Shown here: positions 1 to 7,090 of the stretch, one piece after another
How positions within the stretch are numbered: the stretch's first letter is position 1
Layout of the letters: each line of letters begins with the position of its first letter
Assembly: GCA_964532085.1 (NCBI GenBank)
Contig: CAZHHH010000031.1
Location: forward strand, 1-23,064
Length of the DNA stretch: 23,064 nucleotides
Direction of reading: 5' to 3'
From: CAZHHH01 sp964532085
GTDB lineage: Bacteria; Bacteroidota; Bacteroidia; Bacteroidales; Marinilabiliaceae
The notes under the pieces: model-generated
Seen by the model: the letters and a program-made list of their open reading frames with translations, nothing else
The model's database searches: none
Told to the model about the DNA's origin: nothing
Program-made: the position numbers and the translations under genes

Positions 1-125
1 TAACGGTGGTGGTAAGTTTAGTTGCCGATTACGGGGTGGTCTCACTGTCAAACCGCTATAAAGTAAATGCGAGCTACAAACGTTGAATTTACCACTGCCT
101 CGGCAATTAAATTTACCACGTGTTA
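1..125. repeat. Imperfect inverted repeat, ~125 bp, truncated by window edge or starting at it
   Basis: The arm at 10-28 pairs with 100-118 over 19 positions with only two non-Watson-Crick pairs. Both are G-U wobbles if the plus strand is transcribed, but A-C mismatches on the minus strand. Outer ends TAAC (1-4) and GTTA (122-125) also pair, and an inner stem GGTGGT (35-40) with ACCACT (91-96) is possible. The motif AATTTACCAC occurs twice (86-95, 110-119). The stop codon of the neighbouring membrane-protein gene (113-115) lies inside the right arm. It could be a non-autonomous (MITE-like) element, a structured RNA or a strong 3' structure. An integron attC site was considered but the core boxes do not fit well. 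The element may extend beyond base 1. Confidence 0.6.
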
Positions 126-1723
126 CCAAACGTGATTTCATTCTCTTTTAGATATTTTTCTGCTTCTGCTTTAATCGAATTTATTGTCAATGAAGGGATT
201 TTGACTTTCTTGTTTACAATCTCTATAGCCCATTTTACTGCCATATCTTTTTGTCCGGTTTTTCTATATATTTCAAAGAGTTGGTAAATTGGCAAAAATC
301 TACAAGGAATCATATTAGATGCATAAACATATGTTTGCGTGGCCTTATCAATACTACCAATATTATAATAGTTATCAGCTAATAATATTTGCAAATCATA
401 ATCATTGAATTTACTTTCACATTCCTTAAGGATGTTAATACTTTCACCATATTTTTCTGCGATATTGAGTTCGGCGCCATAATTATAAAGGAAAAATGGG
501 TTTTGTTTTAAAGGTGTTGAATATAGTAGTTTATATTTTGGTAGCATTTCCTGAGTTTTACCATAAAGTGAATTTTCTGCAATTATTTTCCACTTTATTT
601 CTGTCTGCATTTGTAGGTTGAAATGTAAAAGGGCAAAAGTACTAATTACAACGACTACAACTCTTGTAAAGATTGAAAATGGAGTATTCTTTAATCTAAT
701 TTCTTTTAATGGAAATGCATTAAGAAGATAAAAAGAAAGTAATAACCAAACCGCAATATATTGTAACGGATATGAAAAGAATGCAAACAGAAAAAGAGAC
801 ACTAAACCGCTAAAAATAAGTCCTCGGTTCTGATTTTTTGTTTTAACTATTTTCCACAAAAGGAACATGATTAATGAAACAATCGTTACCAAACTAATAA
901 TACCAAATTCAACTGCAATTTTAATATATTCATTAAAAGGATGCTTTACATTGTCAGCAAGTAGGGCAAATTTTGAATTCGGATGGTTTTTAAAATAATC
1001 TGCCTGATAATCCATATATTTTGCTTTAAAAGCACCATATCCATGACCAAAAACAGGTTCATCTTTTATCATTTCACATGAGACTTTCCATATTAAAAGC
1101 CGACCATTTGCTGATTGCTGTTTCTGACGATAAAGAAGCAAAGAACCCGTAACAGAAATAACAAGAATAAAAACCGACAGTGGCTTAAAGTACTTTAATT
1201 TCTGAATATTCCTAAAAGTTTTAAATTCAATAAAAAAGAAAGATATGGATGAAATTAAAATTGCCAATAGACCAGTTCTAGAGCCTGAGAGAAATACCGC
1301 AATTGCAATTATCAAAACACCTGCACCTATAAAATATCGTTCAATATTTCTAACTTTCAATAATAATAGTAGATTAATTGGAAACCCAATAGCTAAATTA
1401 GCTGCAAATCCAGCTGGGTTATCAAAACTGCCTGTTAATGTGAAATTGAGGTGATTTGATGGAAACCAACCAATATGCTGGCAAATTCCGTAAGTTGCTT
1501 GTAAAATGAAAATACCACTTATACACCATAGTATTCTATTACTAATAATGGTTTCAAATGTTATTTGTTTCTTAATTATTGCTATACTAGATATAACAGC
1601 TAGTAAGAAGATAATAGTAAAGTAAAACTTTGGAGAGTTTGATGAATCAACAAATTTCTCGGAAGTGATAAATACACTTCCGAGAAAAAAGATTGAAAAC
1701 AAAACCGATTTTATTCGATACAT
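113..1723 (-). CDS. Wzy_C/O-antigen ligase-like polytopic membrane protein with C-terminal TPR-like region
   Basis: This 536-residue protein starts with many hydrophobic segments (about residues 5-365) and ends in a soluble helical region (about 375-535) rich in TPR-like repeats. Motifs typical of the Wzy_C family (O-antigen ligase WaaL, polymerase Wzy, PglL-type O-oligosaccharyltransferases) are visible: GSFDNPAGF near 98-106, SGSRTG at 146-151, and a large loop with GHGYGAF at 226-232 and HPFNE at 261-265. The family transfers lipid-linked glycans in the periplasm; the acceptor here is unknown. It is the last gene of a three-gene unit, and its start overlaps the upstream lipoprotein gene by 13 bp, which suggests translational coupling. 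The last codons and the stop fall inside the 1-125 inverted repeat. The family call is firm; ligase versus protein glycosyltransferase cannot be decided from sequence. Confidence 0.8.
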   Translation of the reverse strand: MYRIKSVLFSIFFLGSVFITSEKFVDSSNSPKFYFTIIFLLAVISSIAIIKKQITFETIISNRILWCISGIFILQATYGICQHIGWFPSNHLNFTLTGSFDNPAGFAANLAIGFPINLLLLLKVRNIERYFIGAGVLIIAIAVFLSGSRTGLLAILISSISFFFIEFKTFRNIQKLKYFKPLSVFILVISVTGSLLLYRQKQQSANGRLLIWKVSCEMIKDEPVFGHGYGAFKAKYMDYQADYFKNHPNSKFALLADNVKHPFNEYIKIAVEFGIISLVTIVSLIMFLLWKIVKTKNQNRGLIFSGLVSLFLFAFFSYPLQYIAVWLLLSFYLLNAFPLKEIRLKNTPFSIFTRVVVVVISTFALLHFNLQMQTEIKWKIIAENSLYGKTQEMLPKYKLLYSTPLKQNPFFLYNYGAELNIAEKYGESINILKECESKFNDYDLQILLADNYYNIGSIDKATQTYVYASNMIPCRFLPIYQLFEIYRKTGQKDMAVKWAIEIVNKKVKIPSLTINSIKAEAEKYLKENEITFGNTW

Positions 1724-2157
1724 TTTTTAGTGTAAAGAACATAATTAGTACTGTCATCCTTAAAAGTGGAGAACGAAGCGACCTTTATTTCAATACAATC
1801 AAGTTTTGATATGGTCATTTTATTCTTAAGGTAGTTGGCTACTTCATAGGAGGAATGTAACATTACTACATCATCCCAAGTAATTCCACTCGAACATGTT
1901 GTGCTTAGGTGTTGAAAATCTATAGATGCAGGAGTTTTTTCATCATAATCTTTAACATGACAATCTACTTCTCCTTTCTCTATAAAAACTCTTAATTGAG
2001 CTGTGTAATCACTACCTTTAAGCATTAATGCTCCAAATTTAATGTCCTCGTCTGTAATTATTTGCTCTATAGGTCGATTAGAAGTGTTTTTACAACTATA
2101 AAAACTAACAAACAGTAGGATTATAAAAATGATTTTTTTTTGAGTTACATTTTCCAT
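1711..2157 (-). CDS. Small predicted lipoprotein, paralogue of the upstream gene product
   Basis: This 148-residue protein has a short hydrophobic N-terminal segment ending in FYSC (Cys22), a relaxed but plausible lipobox, so it is probably a lipid-anchored envelope protein. I do not recognise the family. Its C-terminal third resembles the neighbouring 155-residue protein: both have VA-x-x-(L/M)K, then CIE, an acidic stretch, and an ending (V)LYT-K-K-C or VYTRPC. The paired cysteines (121 and 146 here) are 25 residues apart and could form a disulphide. It lies 10 bp after the first lipoprotein gene and overlaps the Wzy_C-like gene, so the three are probably co-transcribed. Function is unknown; acting as an acceptor or partner of the membrane protein is only an inference. 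Confidence 0.6.
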   Translation of the reverse strand: MENVTQKKIIFIILLFVSFYSCKNTSNRPIEQIITDEDIKFGALMLKGSDYTAQLRVFIEKGEVDCHVKDYDEKTPASIDFQHLSTTCSSGITWDDVVMLHSSYEVANYLKNKMTISKLDCIEIKVASFSTFKDDSTNYVLYTKKCIE

Positions 2158-2167
2158 ATATTAAAAC

Positions 2168-2635
2168 TTAGTTCCAGTTGCATGGTCTTGTATATACTTT
2201 GTAAGAATCTGTATCACCGTCACCATCTTCATCAATTGCCTCTGTCCTCGATTCTATACACGTACCACCATATTCTTTCATTTTGTCTGCAACATATTTA
2301 CCAGCTCCCATTCCGGTTCTTTTTGTTGCAGAATCTTTCCACTTTTCTCCATCCGAACTCTCTACAGGTGCAGATTTCAATCGAACAATAAAACCTTTGT
2401 TCTTGATAACTTGTGGGACGACATTTTTATAGCTAATAGTGCCGTCAGCATTTTTCTGGATTTTCATATGCACAATTGACTCGCTATTAAGTCTCTCCGA
2501 AATAAGTGAAGAAACTTCTGCATCTGTTATACCTTCATCTTCAAATATTGATTTCTCACAACTTTGAAATAAAAAACCAACAATTGCTAAGCAGCTAAGT
2601 GCAATTATAACTAATGATTTACTTTTGCGTATCAT
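2168..2635 (-). CDS. Small predicted lipoprotein with candidate calcium-binding loop
   Basis: This 155-residue protein begins with a basic residue cluster, a hydrophobic stretch and the lipobox LFQSC (Cys26), then an acidic start (EKSIFEDEG). This fits a signal-peptidase II lipoprotein, possibly surface-exposed. The C-terminal part carries Cys126 and Cys152, between which lies DEDGDGDTD (135-143), a spacing of acidic residues like EF-hand or dockerin calcium loops; the metal role is inferred. It resembles the next gene product in the region around both cysteines. It is the first substantial gene of the three-gene unit. A 27-codon reading frame starting at 2715 ends at 2632, overlapping this start as ATGA. 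The family is not recognised. Confidence 0.65.
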   Translation of the reverse strand: MIRKSKSLVIIALSCLAIVGFLFQSCEKSIFEDEGITDAEVSSLISERLNSESIVHMKIQKNADGTISYKNVVPQVIKNKGFIVRLKSAPVESSDGEKWKDSATKRTGMGAGKYVADKMKEYGGTCIESRTEAIDEDGDGDTDSYKVYTRPCNWN

Positions 2636-2937
2636 ATCTTTTTAAAGTTTTTGGGAAGACTGTTTATTTGTTTTTTTAGACCTCCATGATTAAACGTTAA
2701 TCTTGAAGTCTCCATTTTCGAAATGTTTCGACTTTCGGGAGTTGAAGGCTTCTTTTTTAATTACTCCCGTGATTCAAAATTTACTATTCTTCAATCAAGA
2801 ATCGATTCTCATAATTTTAACTTGTGTCCATGTTTTTTTTGCATGTTTGGTAACTCTCATATAGCCGCCCTTTTGTTGCGCTTATCCCACCAAATTTAGA
2901 TGTATAAGCAAACTTTAGATGCGTGTTATTTTCATAT
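2636..2937 (-). promoter_or_regulatory. Long structured 5' leader of the lipoprotein/Wzy_C operon
   Basis: About 300 nt lie between the putative promoter and the first lipoprotein start. Four palindromes line up in it: AGAATCGATTCT (2798-2809), a CGGGAGT/ACTCCCG hairpin (2736-2769) with an inner GAAGGCTTC, TCGAAA-TG-TTTCGA (2718-2731) and GATTAA-ACG-TTAATC (2688-2702). Two short minus-strand reading frames of about 21 and 27 codons also fit, the second (2715-2632) overlapping the lipoprotein start. A cis-acting RNA, attenuator or leader peptide are all possible. No known riboswitch class was recognised. Confidence 0.4.
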
Positions 2938-2944
2938 CTCTACA

Positions 2945-2975
2945 CAAATATAAAAAATATTTACCTCAAGAGAAA
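2945..2975 (-). promoter_or_regulatory. Candidate Bacteroidota promoter for the lipoprotein operon
   Basis: The minus strand reads TATATTTG at 2952-2945, a full match to the TAnnTTTG -7 box. A TTTC at 2975-2972 stands 19 nt upstream in place of TTTG. The same sequence appears again at 3100-3130 only because of the duplicated contig end. Confidence 0.5.
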
Positions 2976-3154
2976 ATAAAATATTAACATTAATCTAATN
3001 NNNNNNNNNNNNNNNNNNNNNNNNNNNNNNNNNNNNNNNNNNNNNNNNNNNNNNNNNNNNNNNNNNNNNNNNNNNNNNNNNNNNNNNNNNNNNNNNNNNC
3101 AAATATAAAAAATATTTACCTCAAGAGAAAATAAAATATTAACATTAATCTAAT
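2945..3154. other. Scaffold gap flanked by identical 55-bp contig ends (likely false gap)
   Basis: Positions 3000-3099 are 100 N. The 55 bases before the gap (2945-2999) are identical to the 55 after it (3100-3154). The simplest reading is that the contigs overlap by an assembly k-mer and nothing is missing, so 155 bp (the N run plus one copy) should be collapsed. Apart from this, 2938-3261 holds only the candidate promoter and AT-rich DNA. Confidence 0.85.
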
Positions 3155-3171
3155 ATTAACATTAATCTAAT
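3138..3171. repeat. 17-bp tandem direct repeat
   Basis: ATTAACATTAATCTAAT occurs at 3138-3154 and again directly at 3155-3171. It sits exactly at the contig junction and probably caused the assembly break there. Confidence 0.85.
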
Positions 3172-3261
3172 CTTCCAATAAGCACAGAAGTAAAAAAAGA
3201 AATAGAATGGTAGTACAGATATAGAGTTTTAAAAAGAGACAAACTATAAATTTACACCAAT

Positions 3262-3292
3262 AAAAAAAGGCTTCATTTAGAACCCTTTTTTT
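3262..3292 (-). terminator. Intrinsic terminator after the zinc-ribbon gene, possibly bidirectional
   Basis: AGGCTTC (3268-3274) pairs with GAACCCT (3280-3286) with one internal mismatch. The stem is flanked by an A-run on the left and a T-run on the right, so it can act on either strand. It lies just past the stop of the minus-strand gene at 3314. Confidence 0.65.
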
Positions 3293-3313
3293 ATATCATT
3301 TTAATAATTTTTC

Positions 3314-4066
3314 TTACTCTTCGCCTCTGCTTTGAACAAGGATGCGACCGCAGTATTCACAAACAATCACTTTTCTTTGTGACTGGATATCTAACTGACG
3401 CTGAGGTGGAATTTTGTTAAAACATCCGCCACAAGCATCACGCTCTACTGTCACAACTGCAAGACCATTTACTGCATTTTTTCTAATTCTGTGGAATGCA
3501 GTTAACAATCTTTCATCAATCTTTTTCTCAATTCGTTCAGATCTACCTATAAGCTTCTCTTCTTCAGTTTGAGTTTCGTGAACAATATCGTTAAGCTCTT
3601 TTTTCTTATCTTTTAAATCTATTTTTCTTTCACTTAAAAGTTTTTTAGATTCAGTTATGAGAGCTTTTTTATTTTTCTCTTGCTCAGCAAACTCTTTAAT
3701 GTGTTTGTTGCACAGTTCAATTTCAAGAGTTTGGTACTCAATCTCTTTGTTTAGAGAGTCATACTCACGATTGTTTTTAACATTTGCTTGCTGTGCTTCA
3801 TATTTCTTTATTAAAAGCTCAGATTCGGCAATCTCATTTTTCTTGCCTAAAATGTTATCAGCAAAAGATTTAACTTCTGCCTCTAGATTGGTGAGACGTG
3901 TCTCTAACCCTTCAATTTCATCTTCTAAGTCTTGAACTTCTAGTGGCAATTCACCTCTTAAAGTTCTGATACTATCTATTTTTGAAACAGTTTGCTGAAG
4001 ATCATAAAGTAAATCTAATTTCTCTTCAACAGGTATTTCCTTTGTTTTTGATTTTGTTTTTGCCAT
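3314..4066 (-). CDS. Coiled-coil protein with C-terminal C4 zinc ribbon (zf-RING_7 family)
   Basis: The 250-residue product is almost wholly charged and helical from about residue 15 to 200, with heptad-like spacing expected of a long coiled-coil hairpin. It ends in a zinc ribbon with Cys212, Cys215 (CGGC), Cys236 and Cys239 (CEYC). This matches the zf-RING_7/CT398-like family of predicted nucleic-acid-binding or scaffold proteins, whose exact function is not established. The start codon follows the Nif3-like gene's stop after a single base, so the two are surely co-transcribed; this pairing is common in Bacteroidota. An intrinsic terminator follows. There is no signal peptide or membrane segment, so it should be cytoplasmic. 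Confidence 0.85.
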   Translation of the reverse strand: MAKTKSKTKEIPVEEKLDLLYDLQQTVSKIDSIRTLRGELPLEVQDLEDEIEGLETRLTNLEAEVKSFADNILGKKNEIAESELLIKKYEAQQANVKNNREYDSLNKEIEYQTLEIELCNKHIKEFAEQEKNKKALITESKKLLSERKIDLKDKKKELNDIVHETQTEEEKLIGRSERIEKKIDERLLTAFHRIRKNAVNGLAVVTVERDACGGCFNKIPPQRQLDIQSQRKVIVCEYCGRILVQSRGEE

Positions 4067-4067
4067 T

Positions 4068-5168
4068 CTAATAAAAATAATTTATAGGATTGCTATTAAC
4101 TTCGGTTAAACGGACTGCAAAATTAGGGAATTTTTTTGTAACTAACTCATAAAAAAGAGTTTTTATAAATTGTTCACTTTCATAGTGCCCAATATCTGCT
4201 ATCATAATTTTATTAAATCCATCAAAAAATTGATGATATTTAAAATCACCAGTAACATATACATCAGCATTTGACGATATGGCATAGGGTAAAAAAGAAC
4301 TTCCACTTCCACCACATACTGCAATTTTTTTGATGATTTTTTTATTAATATCGGTATATCTTATACATTCTGTTTTAGCCTCTTTTTTCAAATGTTTTAG
4401 AAAGTTGCTAATTGACATCTCTTCGGTTAAATCGCCAACTATTCCAAAACCAATCGAGTTATTCTGATTTGCCAACGGATATATATCATAAGCGGGCTCT
4501 TCGTATGGATGATTTTTTATAATTGCATTTATTACACTGTTTTTCAAGTGCGAGGGTACAATACTCTCTATTTTTACCTCTTTTTCACTGTGGACTTCTC
4601 CAATTTTTCCAACAAATGGATTTGTATTATCGCCAGCTCTAAATGTACCATAGCCAGAACTGTTATAACTGCAACTATCGTAATTTCCAATATATCCCGC
4701 ACCAGCCTTAAACATTGCATCTCTAACACTGTCAGCATTTGCTTCTGGTACAAATGTCACTATTTTTAAAAGAGAATTAGGTTCAGGAACTAAAATTTCT
4801 TGATTAATAAGTCCCAACCTGTTTGCTAACAAACCACTAACACCAGTTTTAATTTTATCACTATTGGTGTGAGATGAGTAAATAGCTATATTGTTTTCAA
4901 TAGCTTTTATTATTATCTGCTCTGTTAATGTTTTGCCCGTAAGCTGTTTTATACCTGATAATGTGATAGGGTGGTGGCTAATTATCAAATTACTTTTAGA
5001 CTTTATAGCTTCATCTATAACATCAAGTGTAACATCAAATGCAATTATAGCACTAGTTGCATCTTGATTTATATCACCAACCTGAACTCCTGAATTATCA
5101 TATTTTTCTTGCAAATAGGAGGGAGCAAAATCCTCAAGCACTGCAATAATATCTTTAATTTTAGGCAT
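4068..5168 (-). CDS. Nif3-like dinuclear metal-centre protein (YbgI/DUF34 family)
   Basis: This 366-residue protein matches the Nif3/YbgI family. The N-terminal half has DNSGVQVGD (about 24-32) and SHHPI with His65-His66, metal ligands in the family. The C-terminal half has DIGHYESE with His328 and Glu332, completing the dinuclear site. The length fits the long bacterial form with an inserted PII-like domain between the two halves (about 130-235). Members are often annotated as GTP cyclohydrolase I type 2, but that activity is not well supported; the cellular role is uncertain. It forms a two-gene operon with the downstream zinc-ribbon protein. No consensus promoter was found directly upstream. 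Confidence 0.88.
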   Translation of the reverse strand: MPKIKDIIAVLEDFAPSYLQEKYDNSGVQVGDINQDATSAIIAFDVTLDVIDEAIKSKSNLIISHHPITLSGIKQLTGKTLTEQIIIKAIENNIAIYSSHTNSDKIKTGVSGLLANRLGLINQEILVPEPNSLLKIVTFVPEANADSVRDAMFKAGAGYIGNYDSCSYNSSGYGTFRAGDNTNPFVGKIGEVHSEKEVKIESIVPSHLKNSVINAIIKNHPYEEPAYDIYPLANQNNSIGFGIVGDLTEEMSISNFLKHLKKEAKTECIRYTDINKKIIKKIAVCGGSGSSFLPYAISSNADVYVTGDFKYHQFFDGFNKIMIADIGHYESEQFIKTLFYELVTKKFPNFAVRLTEVNSNPINYFY

Positions 5169-5329
5169 AAAAATAAATTTGAAAATAAAACCATAATCAC
5201 TAATTAAAGAGCAATATCATCCTAATTGTTTTGTGGTTTTTTGATATTTGTTTTTTGTAAAATGTTAACTTTCTTAGAATTAAAAATAACTCAGCATAAC
5301 TAAATGGCATTTTGTCAGGGTGATTCGGT

Positions 5330-5387
5330 GAGGAAAAAGGCGATTTTACGATATAGATTATCTATTATAAAAATCGCCTTTTTCCTC
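5330..5387 (-). terminator. Strong terminator hairpin, 18-bp perfect stem
   Basis: 5330-5347 (GAGGAAAAAGGCGATTTT) pairs perfectly with 5370-5387. The 22-nt loop holds a small ATAGA/TCTAT stem. The GGCGATTTT/AAAATCGCC core is followed by T5 on either strand, so it is potentially bidirectional. It is the first terminator downstream of the minus-strand merR-like gene. The rest of 5169-5329 is AT-rich with nothing else recognised. Confidence 0.75.
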
Positions 5388-5403
5388 CTACTCAATAAAT
5401 ACT

Positions 5404-5445
5404 AATGTCATTTCGATGGAGCCTAAGCGACATAGAAATCTCGTT
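5404..5445. repeat. Candidate dispersed intergenic repeat (TGTCATTTCGA...GAAATCTCG type)
   Basis: The stretch contains TGTCATTTCGA and, about 20 nt later, AGAAATCTCG around a GGAGCCTAAGCGACA core. From memory this resembles a short repeat scattered through many Bacteroidota intergenic regions. Only one copy is in this window, so the call rests on recognition rather than on repetition seen here. Confidence 0.35.
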
Positions 5446-5513
5446 CTTTTTTGAAAGATTATTATTTGATGAAAAAACACTATTATTTAAAGAGGTTATG
5501 GCTTTAAAAAAAA

Positions 5514-5723
5514 TATTTTATAAATTATCTTTAATTTCTAACAGTGTTTCACGCATCTCTTTTAAGCGNNNNNNNNNNNNNNNNNNNNNNNNNNNNNNNN
5601 NNNNNNNNNNNNNNNNNNNNNNNNNNNNNNNNNNNNNNNNNNNNNNNNNNNNNNNNNNNNNNNNNNNNTATTTTATAAATTATCTTTAATTTCTAACAGT
5701 GTTTCACGCATCTCTTTTAAGCG
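5514..5723. other. Scaffold gap flanked by identical 55-bp contig ends (likely false gap)
   Basis: Positions 5569-5668 are 100 N. The 55 bases before (5514-5568) equal the 55 after (5669-5723) exactly, including the last codons of the MerR-like gene. Collapsing the N run and one copy would leave the gene intact with a ~130-nt 3' region before the terminator at 5330-5387. Confidence 0.87.
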
Positions 5724-6008
5724 TTTCACAACTTCGTAGTTATTTATCGTATCTTCTCTATTCTCTTTCAGTTTTTTGTTGGCACCTGCTAATGTCAAGC
5801 CTTTTTCCCTTACCAAATGATATATCAATCTAAAATTATCAATATCTTCAGGAGTAAATAGTCTATTTCCTTTTTTGTTACGTTCAGGATTTATAATGTC
5901 AAACTGTTTTTCCCAATACCTTATCAACGAAGTGTTTACATCAAACATTTCGGCAACCTCGCCTATGGTGTAATAAAGTCTTTCAATTTTTGGTGTGTAA
6001 GGACTCAT
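5673..6008 (-). CDS. MerR-family transcriptional regulator, short form
   Basis: This 111-residue protein has a MerR winged-helix N-terminus: YTIGEVAEMFDVNTSLIRYW (about 13-32) is the helix-turn-helix, and NRLFTPEDIDNFRLIYHLV (about 48-66) the wing and following helix. A C-terminal helix (about 85-111) could serve in dimerisation. There is no extended effector domain and no cysteine, so it is unlikely to be a metal or redox sensor; the signal is unknown. It lies downstream of the M23 peptidase gene on the same strand but with a 110-bp gap holding a candidate promoter of its own. The final codons are duplicated across the neighbouring false gap (5518-5568), which is an assembly effect, not a second gene. 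Confidence 0.87.
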   Translation of the reverse strand: MSPYTPKIERLYYTIGEVAEMFDVNTSLIRYWEKQFDIINPERNKKGNRLFTPEDIDNFRLIYHLVREKGLTLAGANKKLKENREDTINNYEVVKRLKEMRETLLEIKDNL

Positions 6009-6063
6009 TATTTATTATATATAACTTAATTGAAAATATTCGATATTATAATAAGTATCTTTT

Positions 6064-6095
6064 TAAAAATACTCTTTATTATTATAGAAAACAAA
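6064..6095 (-). promoter_or_regulatory. Candidate promoter for the MerR-like gene
   Basis: The minus strand reads TTTG (6095-6092), 20 nt, then TATTTTTA (6071-6064). This is one base short of the Bacteroidota TAnnTTTG -7 box. It lies in the gap between the M23 peptidase gene and the MerR-like gene. Confidence 0.45.
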
Positions 6096-6118
6096 TTGAT
6101 GTTAGCAATAATTTTAAA

Positions 6119-7090
6119 TTAATCAAAAGTTCTATTGCTGTTTGAAGAAATCTTAATCATCTCTTCATATTGCTCATCCGTTAAATCTTGAAAGAAATAG
6201 TGAGTAGGATTTACTGCACGCCCTTTGATTCTAACTTCATAATGCAAGTGTGGACCAGTTGATTTACCAGTATTACCTACATGACCAATCACATCACCAC
6301 GCTTAACTTTCTGGCCTTGTCTAACATTAAAATTGTCCATATGTGCATAGACAGTGGTGTAGCCAAATCCATGATCTATTTTTATATGTTTTCCATAACC
6401 AATTCTTGAACTTTGAACTATGGTAACAACACCATCGCCAGTTGCATATATTTCAGTACCAATTGGTGCAGAAAAGTCTAAGCCTTGATGAAAACGTCGT
6501 GTCTTGTAAATTGGGTCAGTTCTCCATCCATAACCAGATGCTGTACGTCTCAAATCTTTATTAGATATAGGTTGTATAGCTGGGATGCAACGTAACATCT
6601 CTTCTTTACGTTTAGTGAGCTCTATTATATCATCAAATGATTTTGATTGAACATAAAGTCGCTTCATTGTTACATCTAGTTTTTTAGCGGTATTAACAAC
6701 TAACTCAGCATTTTCTAAATCTTCTAAATATTTATATCTACTAACTCCACCAAAACCAGCCTGACGAACAGCATTGGGAATAGAGTCGGCATTAAATATT
6801 ACACGATAAACATTCTCGTCACGCATTTGAATATCTTCTAAAACTGCCTGTATTTGATTTAATTTGGAAGACATTATCTCATAATGTGAAACTAAACGGA
6901 AATTTTCGCGCTCTAATTTTATCTCTCTCGGGCTGTCAAATAGATATATATAGGCAAAGAAAAACCCCACACCCATAATTGCACTATAGAAAGTGAATGA
7001 GAAAAAACGAGAAATATAATGTTTTAAACCAGTCTCAATTCGGTCGTAGCTTAAAGTTTCTGAATTATATCGATATTTTATTTTTGACAT
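6119..7090 (-). CDS. Membrane-anchored M23 (LytM-type) peptidoglycan endopeptidase
   Basis: This 323-residue protein has a cytoplasmic N-terminus, one transmembrane segment (about 32-52), a helical, probably coiled-coil region (about 55-165) and a C-terminal M23 domain (about 185-300). The zinc and catalytic residues are present: HQGLD (His201, Asp205), YAH (His250) and HLHYE (His281, His283), so it should be an active, periplasmic, inner-membrane-anchored enzyme that cuts peptide cross-links of peptidoglycan, rather than a degenerate activator such as EnvC. The arrangement resembles cell-shape and cell-separation M23 proteins. It is divergent from alaS across 246 bp and followed by a MerR-like gene, an order I recall from other Bacteroidota. 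Its substrate specificity cannot be read from sequence. Confidence 0.9.
   Translation of the reverse strand: MSKIKYRYNSETLSYDRIETGLKHYISRFFSFTFYSAIMGVGFFFAYIYLFDSPREIKLERENFRLVSHYEIMSSKLNQIQAVLEDIQMRDENVYRVIFNADSIPNAVRQAGFGGVSRYKYLEDLENAELVVNTAKKLDVTMKRLYVQSKSFDDIIELTKRKEEMLRCIPAIQPISNKDLRRTASGYGWRTDPIYKTRRFHQGLDFSAPIGTEIYATGDGVVTIVQSSRIGYGKHIKIDHGFGYTTVYAHMDNFNVRQGQKVKRGDVIGHVGNTGKSTGPHLHYEVRIKGRAVNPTHYFFQDLTDEQYEEMIKISSNSNRTFD

Noticed and set aside
1..125. Integron attC site
   Set aside because: The ends TAAC and GTTA and the foldback shape are suggestive, but the flanking bases do not fit the RYYYAAC/GTTRRRY core boxes, and no integrase or cassette array is visible.
2140..2391. 83-codon plus-strand reading frame
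   Set aside because: It is antisense to the two lipoprotein genes, which have clear lipoboxes and shared motifs.
3657..3935. 92-codon plus-strand reading frame
   Set aside because: It lies wholly antisense to the zinc-ribbon coiled-coil gene, a low-complexity shadow without its own motifs.
5405..5689. Reading frame running through the N gap
   Set aside because: It exists only because N bases do not interrupt translation. Its left part lies in intergenic DNA and its right part is antisense to the MerR-like gene.
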